This document shows positions 60,140 to 64,000 of a DNA stretch of 64,000 nucleotides, in pieces. Under the pieces are notes generated by a model, which ran no database searches, was not told the DNA's origin, and saw only the letters and a program-made list of their open reading frames with translations. The stretch comes from Psilocybe azurescens (Eukaryota; Basidiomycota; Agaricomycetes; Agaricales; Agrocybaceae): positions 419,243 to 483,242 of the forward strand of contig JAJIRX010000783.1 of NCBI GenBank assembly GCA_023853785.1, written 5' to 3'. A program made the position numbers and the translations under genes. Position 1 is the stretch's first letter. Each line of letters opens with the position of its first letter.

Positions 60140-61224
60140 TTAATCAATTTTAGCTTGTCGCAAGGTGTTACCCAACCTACCCAGCGAAGAACAAAAAGGG
60201 CTTTTAGAGATAATTATAAAGTGGATCCAGGAGTTCTTCGGCTTGACAATTGAATTAGAGGGAATACGCGCCAAGAACTCTGTTCGCTCCTTCAAGCTCA
60301 TACTAATCCCGTCGGACTGTCCTCCCTGCCCGGCGAGTCTGTCCCAACAGTTTAACCAGCCATTCCGGTGCGCGAGCGTATCTGGCCAAACGAATCTGCG
60401 TTGCTCCCCGCCCTCCCAGACGATCCACCACCATAAGTGGCCGACAATGGCTCCTGCAACAGCGGGCGCAGCGTGCTTGGGGCCGCCTAAGAACAGGTCG
60501 AATCCAATTATACCAATTGGGTAGTATATGACAGGGATGGTGAAAAAACCGTAGAGGGAGGTCTTTGCGCCGGGTTCAGCAAAGGCGGCCTGAAGGTAAA
60601 CGATGCAGAGAAGGAAAGGACGTGAGAAGCTCTGAATATTCAGATGCCATGTAGCAATCTAAGATGATGATAAGTGAGGATTTGTAGGACATTGTGATGA
60701 TGAGAACGTACAATTATTGCAAAGCACGCCCAAAAAAGTTGCCATACGAGGTCTGCAGGCGACTGAGGGTATGATTTAGTCTCGAGGTCTTTCATTGTGC
60801 GACTGGTGACAAGTGGAAGTTTTGCAGTTAGCATATCAACCAAAAAAGGGGAAATTGACGCACTACAACATCGAAAATTCGAAGAAAAGTTAAATCCCCT
60901 TCCTGGTGATACACTAATGAGCCATATTTGTTGGATGTCACCAATTGGCGTTTACCATATGCATTTCCAGAGAAGAAGGATGTATATAAACGCCATAACT
61001 GTAACGACGACCAAGAACAATCAACTTCAATTTTCGATATCATAAGACCCTCAATGCACCTGGAACTTCCTGAAGATCAAATCCCTCTGGAATGTCATCT
61101 GCGAATGATCGACATATCTGCCTATTTCTGCTAGCGTAACCGCCAGTGCGGACCCAGAGATGAAGCGGGTCACTGGTGGGAGTTTCATGATGTCCGAGCC
61201 CAGTTGGTCCACGAAAGTAGGCAT
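60140..61224 (-). CDS. Derlin/Der1-like ER membrane protein
   Basis: From ATG at 61224: MPTFVDQLGSDIMKLPPVTR has the PPVTR motif of Der1 N-termini. Then LWRLYTSFFSGN, QSPADLVWQLFWACFAII, FSRPFLLCIVYLQAAFAEPG, SLYGFFTIPVIYYPIGIIGF, and VGHLWWWIVWEGG (about 60430), equivalent to the GHLYYFL block of the family. Derlins act in ER-associated degradation and retrotranslocation. Spacing and hydrophobic segments fit a four- to six-pass membrane protein. The C-terminal 70 residues after WEGG are hydrophilic and unlike typical derlins, so the stop at 60140 is uncertain. Divergent from the GT61 gene. Confidence 0.72.
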
Positions 61225-61940
61225 GTCGGGAGAGATCCTGTCAAGACGCTGATATCCGTGTGTAGGTCCTGGTCGGGATGAAGAACAAAGGTTTGCTCTT
61301 GGGACCTTTGCTCTTCATGAACATTGCTTGGCTGCGAGTTAATGTTGCCATCACGGTTGATGATTTTGACGAACGCGGAACCGGGTACCTGTCAAATTAG
61401 ATTTAGAGCGCGTCCTAGCGCGTCCCGTGACAATTCGGGATTCAGACGACGAGAAAGTCTCGGTTACATTCAACCTCTTGTTTTCCAACAACGAGGTTGA
61501 TGAGGGCTGATGCCAAATCTCACCTTGAACTCATGGCCTCTGCTCTTGCTCTCTTCTACTTATTTACCTCTCAATGAAGAGCTTCGACTTTTCTGCCGAC
61601 AATTGTGTTACTGTTTAAATTGCCGACCTTTCTCATCTTGATTCTTCGGTGGCTTTCGATAGTCAAAATCAGGGTCTCCAAACTCGAAGTTGTCTGGAAT
61701 AGAGTGGCTGCCAAATCTATCGAACGTCGGTATGGGTCTGAATTACGCATGGCTCTATTTTGGATGAATCCTACGTTGGCGAGACTGTTCACATGTCAGC
61801 AACAAACACTCTCACACTGGGTACAACACTTCCTCGACTTGAACATGAACAATTCGAGGTACCATTTTGTCTCCCACACTTTTTATTCTTTCTTTCTCCT
61901 CACACACATGCATTATGGCTCTGCGACGCCGTGAGCTACG
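61225..61940. promoter_or_regulatory. Divergent promoter region, Derlin-like / GT61-like
   Basis: About 700 bp between two divergent genes. No clear TATA. Open frames here (61605-61934) overlap the leader of the GT61 gene and have no motif. An ATG at 61915 followed by Ala-Leu-Arg-Arg-Arg could be the true GT61 start if one base is missing. Confidence 0.35.
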
Positions 61941-64000
61941 ATGCTGCTTTCTTTCTTCTTTATCGCCGTGGTGCTCGTCTCAAGCCTTGCGTTCGGATCG
62001 GGGTATCTTCACCCTCGATTTGGTGATCTCTCTTTTCCAAAATTTGATACGCCTAACGGGCTCGGGCCCGAACCTTCATCTCAAGTCGCTGAGGAGTTCC
62101 AAGACGAGGACACCCAAATGCCAAATACGAAGACAACTGTGCAACCAGCACCCTTGTCGACCGCTATCTTCGGCGAACCAGCATTACTCGGTTCTATCGA
62201 TGTAAATAATGAAACCACAATCCCCGGGGGCGCATATATCCAGGGTGTTACAGTTTTAGACAACCTATACATGAGAAACGGGACTTTCTTCGTGCTAACT
62301 TCCAATGCGTCCAAATTTCCATCAAGATCTGATATGATTGCGAAACCATTAATCAAAGCAGAAGGCATTAGCTTGGAACCCACTGATCAAGTTTCGTAAT
62401 AATTTAACCGCTTTCTTCTCCTATCTAATTCTGCATCTTTCAGGATTTGCAGTTCTTGCCACTTACTACTGACGTCCTAGGAGGACGCGCCATTCGGATT
62501 GATGGGGTTTCCGTCATTGTCAACGACCCTCCGTCGACAATGAACGTGGGTCTAAATGAAATTATGAGAGAGCTGTCGTAATCTCAGCATATACCTGCAG
62601 AACTTCTACAACTGGTGGGGCGAGATTATTTTGGGTCTTGGCGGGTGTATTCCAGGCTTGCCTTGGAAGAAAAATCTACGCCATACAACTTACCTTTGCC
62701 TACCAGATTCATCTTGCCTGTGCGTTATACGTTTTATTGAAGGATTTGCTAACTAACTTCGCTCTAGGCCGTCAGTCGAGGAGAATGGCGGGACGATGCT
62801 AAGATGACAGGACCGCTCATGAGGACAGCCTTCTCTCACATTCCAGTCGAGCAATCTGATTATTGGCAAGATCTTGTAGAAATGGAGACGAGTGTGGTAT
62901 TTGAGCGCGTGGTGCTCGTGAGTCGCGAAGCAACCTACAGGCAGTAAGTTCAAATGCCATAACGCCCTTCGCATGCTTCGCGAGAAGCGCTTTCTGACGT
63001 GTCGAACTCGCCCCATGCTCCCCCATCGGAACACGTTTCCCGTTCTCGAACGTGTTGCTTAGTCCAGACGCAGGGCGGTGGCTGAAAATGATCAGCGGAG
63101 CGACGAAAATCAATGTCCCGGGCGACTTCTGGCAACCCATACGTGACACGGTAATCCGAAATGTACTGGGCTCCATCCCAATTTTAAACGAAGTTGGCGC
63201 GGTCGTAGGGCCCTCTGTGGCCGGGCCGTCGACGAAGCCTGTGGTCACATATATCTCCCGCCAGGACTCAGCTCGAAGGCTCGATGAAAAAAAAGATCAC
63301 GAAGGCCTCATTGATGCTCTCCGAGCGCTGGAACAGCAGGGCATCTGCGAATTCCACGTCCTGGAGATGGAACGTGCTACGTTGTCGACAAATACGTCTT
63401 ACAGCGAAGAGTACGGTGGGTGGTGGCGCTCGCGCTGTATGAGTCTTAGTGACTGACCGATGCGTCCTCGACGACTGGAATAGATTCTCGTAGGTGTTCA
63501 TGGGACTGGGCTGACGGTTAGTAAGCTCTTCAGCTGAAGGTTCGATGCCACTGAGCCTTTATTGAATTCGAACGCGGTGCCATTTAGCATCAACTTTGGA
63601 TGGCACCTTCTCAGGTCGACGCTATTAGAAATAGTTTGGCCTGAAGGTGAGCCACCATATGCCCTTTAACTAGACGATCAGCTCACAAGACTTATATCCA
63701 ATCTCACAGCGACCGTTTTTGACCATGAGATTATTGAGGAATTTGGGACATAAGGTTTGCTGTGGTCATTGCCATCCTATGGCGTTTAACTGATGTGGTG
63801 CAAAAGCATTACGCGGTATGGAACGATAGTTTAGTAACTTACTTGGAAGGAAGTAACTATAAGGTCGGATCTTTTTCTATGTTCTCATTTTGACTAGCTG
63901 AAGCTCCTTCCCTACCCAGGGAGTTTATTACGGAGAAAACTTTGACAGTAGTAAGTGTTCTATCTTATTATACGCGCTTGAGTGTCACACCCTTCTCCGG
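61941..64000 (+). CDS. Glycosyltransferase family 61 (DUF563) protein, 3' end cut by window
   Basis: A type II membrane start (MLLSFFFIAVVLVSSLAFGS) is followed by a stem and a lumenal domain: GGAYIQGVTVLDNLYMRNGT, QFLPTTDVLGGRAI, FYNWWGEIILGLGGCI, AGRWLKMISGATKINVPGDF, PVVTYISRQDSARRLDEKKD with DHEGLIDALRALEQQGICEF, ILVGVHGTGLT (about 63510), STLLEIVWPE and HYAVWND. This is the GT61 order: YISRQ, GVHG.GLTH and LE...P blocks around the nucleotide-sugar site. Family members transfer xylose, arabinose or GlcNAc (EOGT-type) in ER/Golgi; the sugar cannot be told. At least seven introns; a frame break at about 63614 (GG). The gene continues past 64000. Confidence 0.83.

Noticed and set aside
1..64000. 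CRISPR array, bacterial operon or phage features
   Set aside because: The sequence is eukaryotic with spliceosomal introns; no direct-repeat array or ribosome-binding pattern was seen.

Overview
The window looks like nuclear DNA of a mushroom-forming basidiomycete (Agaricomycetes). Genes are split by many introns of roughly 45-65 bp with GT..AG ends. Several families are typical of that class: three DUF6533 membrane proteins, a FunK1 kinase, a DUF7330 protein and two copies of an uncharacterised Agaricomycete multi-exon family. No genus can be named from sequence alone, and every product name is from recognised motifs, not from a search.

Layout. 0.5-1 kb (+): end of an intradiol dioxygenase. 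1.3-2.9 kb (-): DUF6533 protein. 4-6.2 kb (-): MUP1-like amino-acid permease. 7.1-7.9 kb (+) and 8.3-9.0 kb (-): convergent cyclophilins, the second with altered active-site residues. 9.8-10.7 kb (-): DUF7330 protein. 11.2-13.9 kb (+): paralog A of the uncharacterised family. 14.7-15.5 kb (+): KRE9/KNH1-like GPI protein. 16.2-16.9 kb: TA-flanked MITE. 18-19.9 kb (+): GPI-anchored pepsin-type protease. 21.9-23.7 kb (+): second DUF6533 protein. 24.1-25.1 kb (-): dual-specificity phosphatase with Ser in place of the catalytic Cys. 25.1-27.3 kb (-): paralog B. 28.6-29.9 kb (+): GAL80-like Gfo/Idh/MocA protein. 30.3-33.3 kb (-): FunK1 kinase. 33.5-34.3 kb: near-perfect fold-back element. 37.9-42.3 kb (+): two-RRM RNA-binding protein. 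43.5-45.3 kb (+): third DUF6533 protein. 48.7-50.2 kb (+): tandem cyanovirin-N-homology lectin. 50.2-58.5 kb: gene-poor repeat region holding a CpG-poor AT-rich island and a TIR element with a solo LTR inside it. 58.9-60 kb (+): unrecognised acidic protein. 60.1-61.2 kb (-): Derlin-like protein. 61.9 kb to the end (+): GT61-family glycosyltransferase cut by the window edge.

The genes do not form an obvious pathway cluster: surface and secretory functions (permease, KNH1-like, protease, GT61, Derlin, DUF6533) are mixed with housekeeping genes. A recurring technical feature matters for anyone using the annotation: many clearly homologous reading frames are broken by single-base shifts, most of them at runs of 2-6 identical bases. 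These are best explained by uncorrected homopolymer indels in the assembly, so 'frameshifted' genes here should not be read as pseudogenes without checking. Exon limits given for those genes are approximate.
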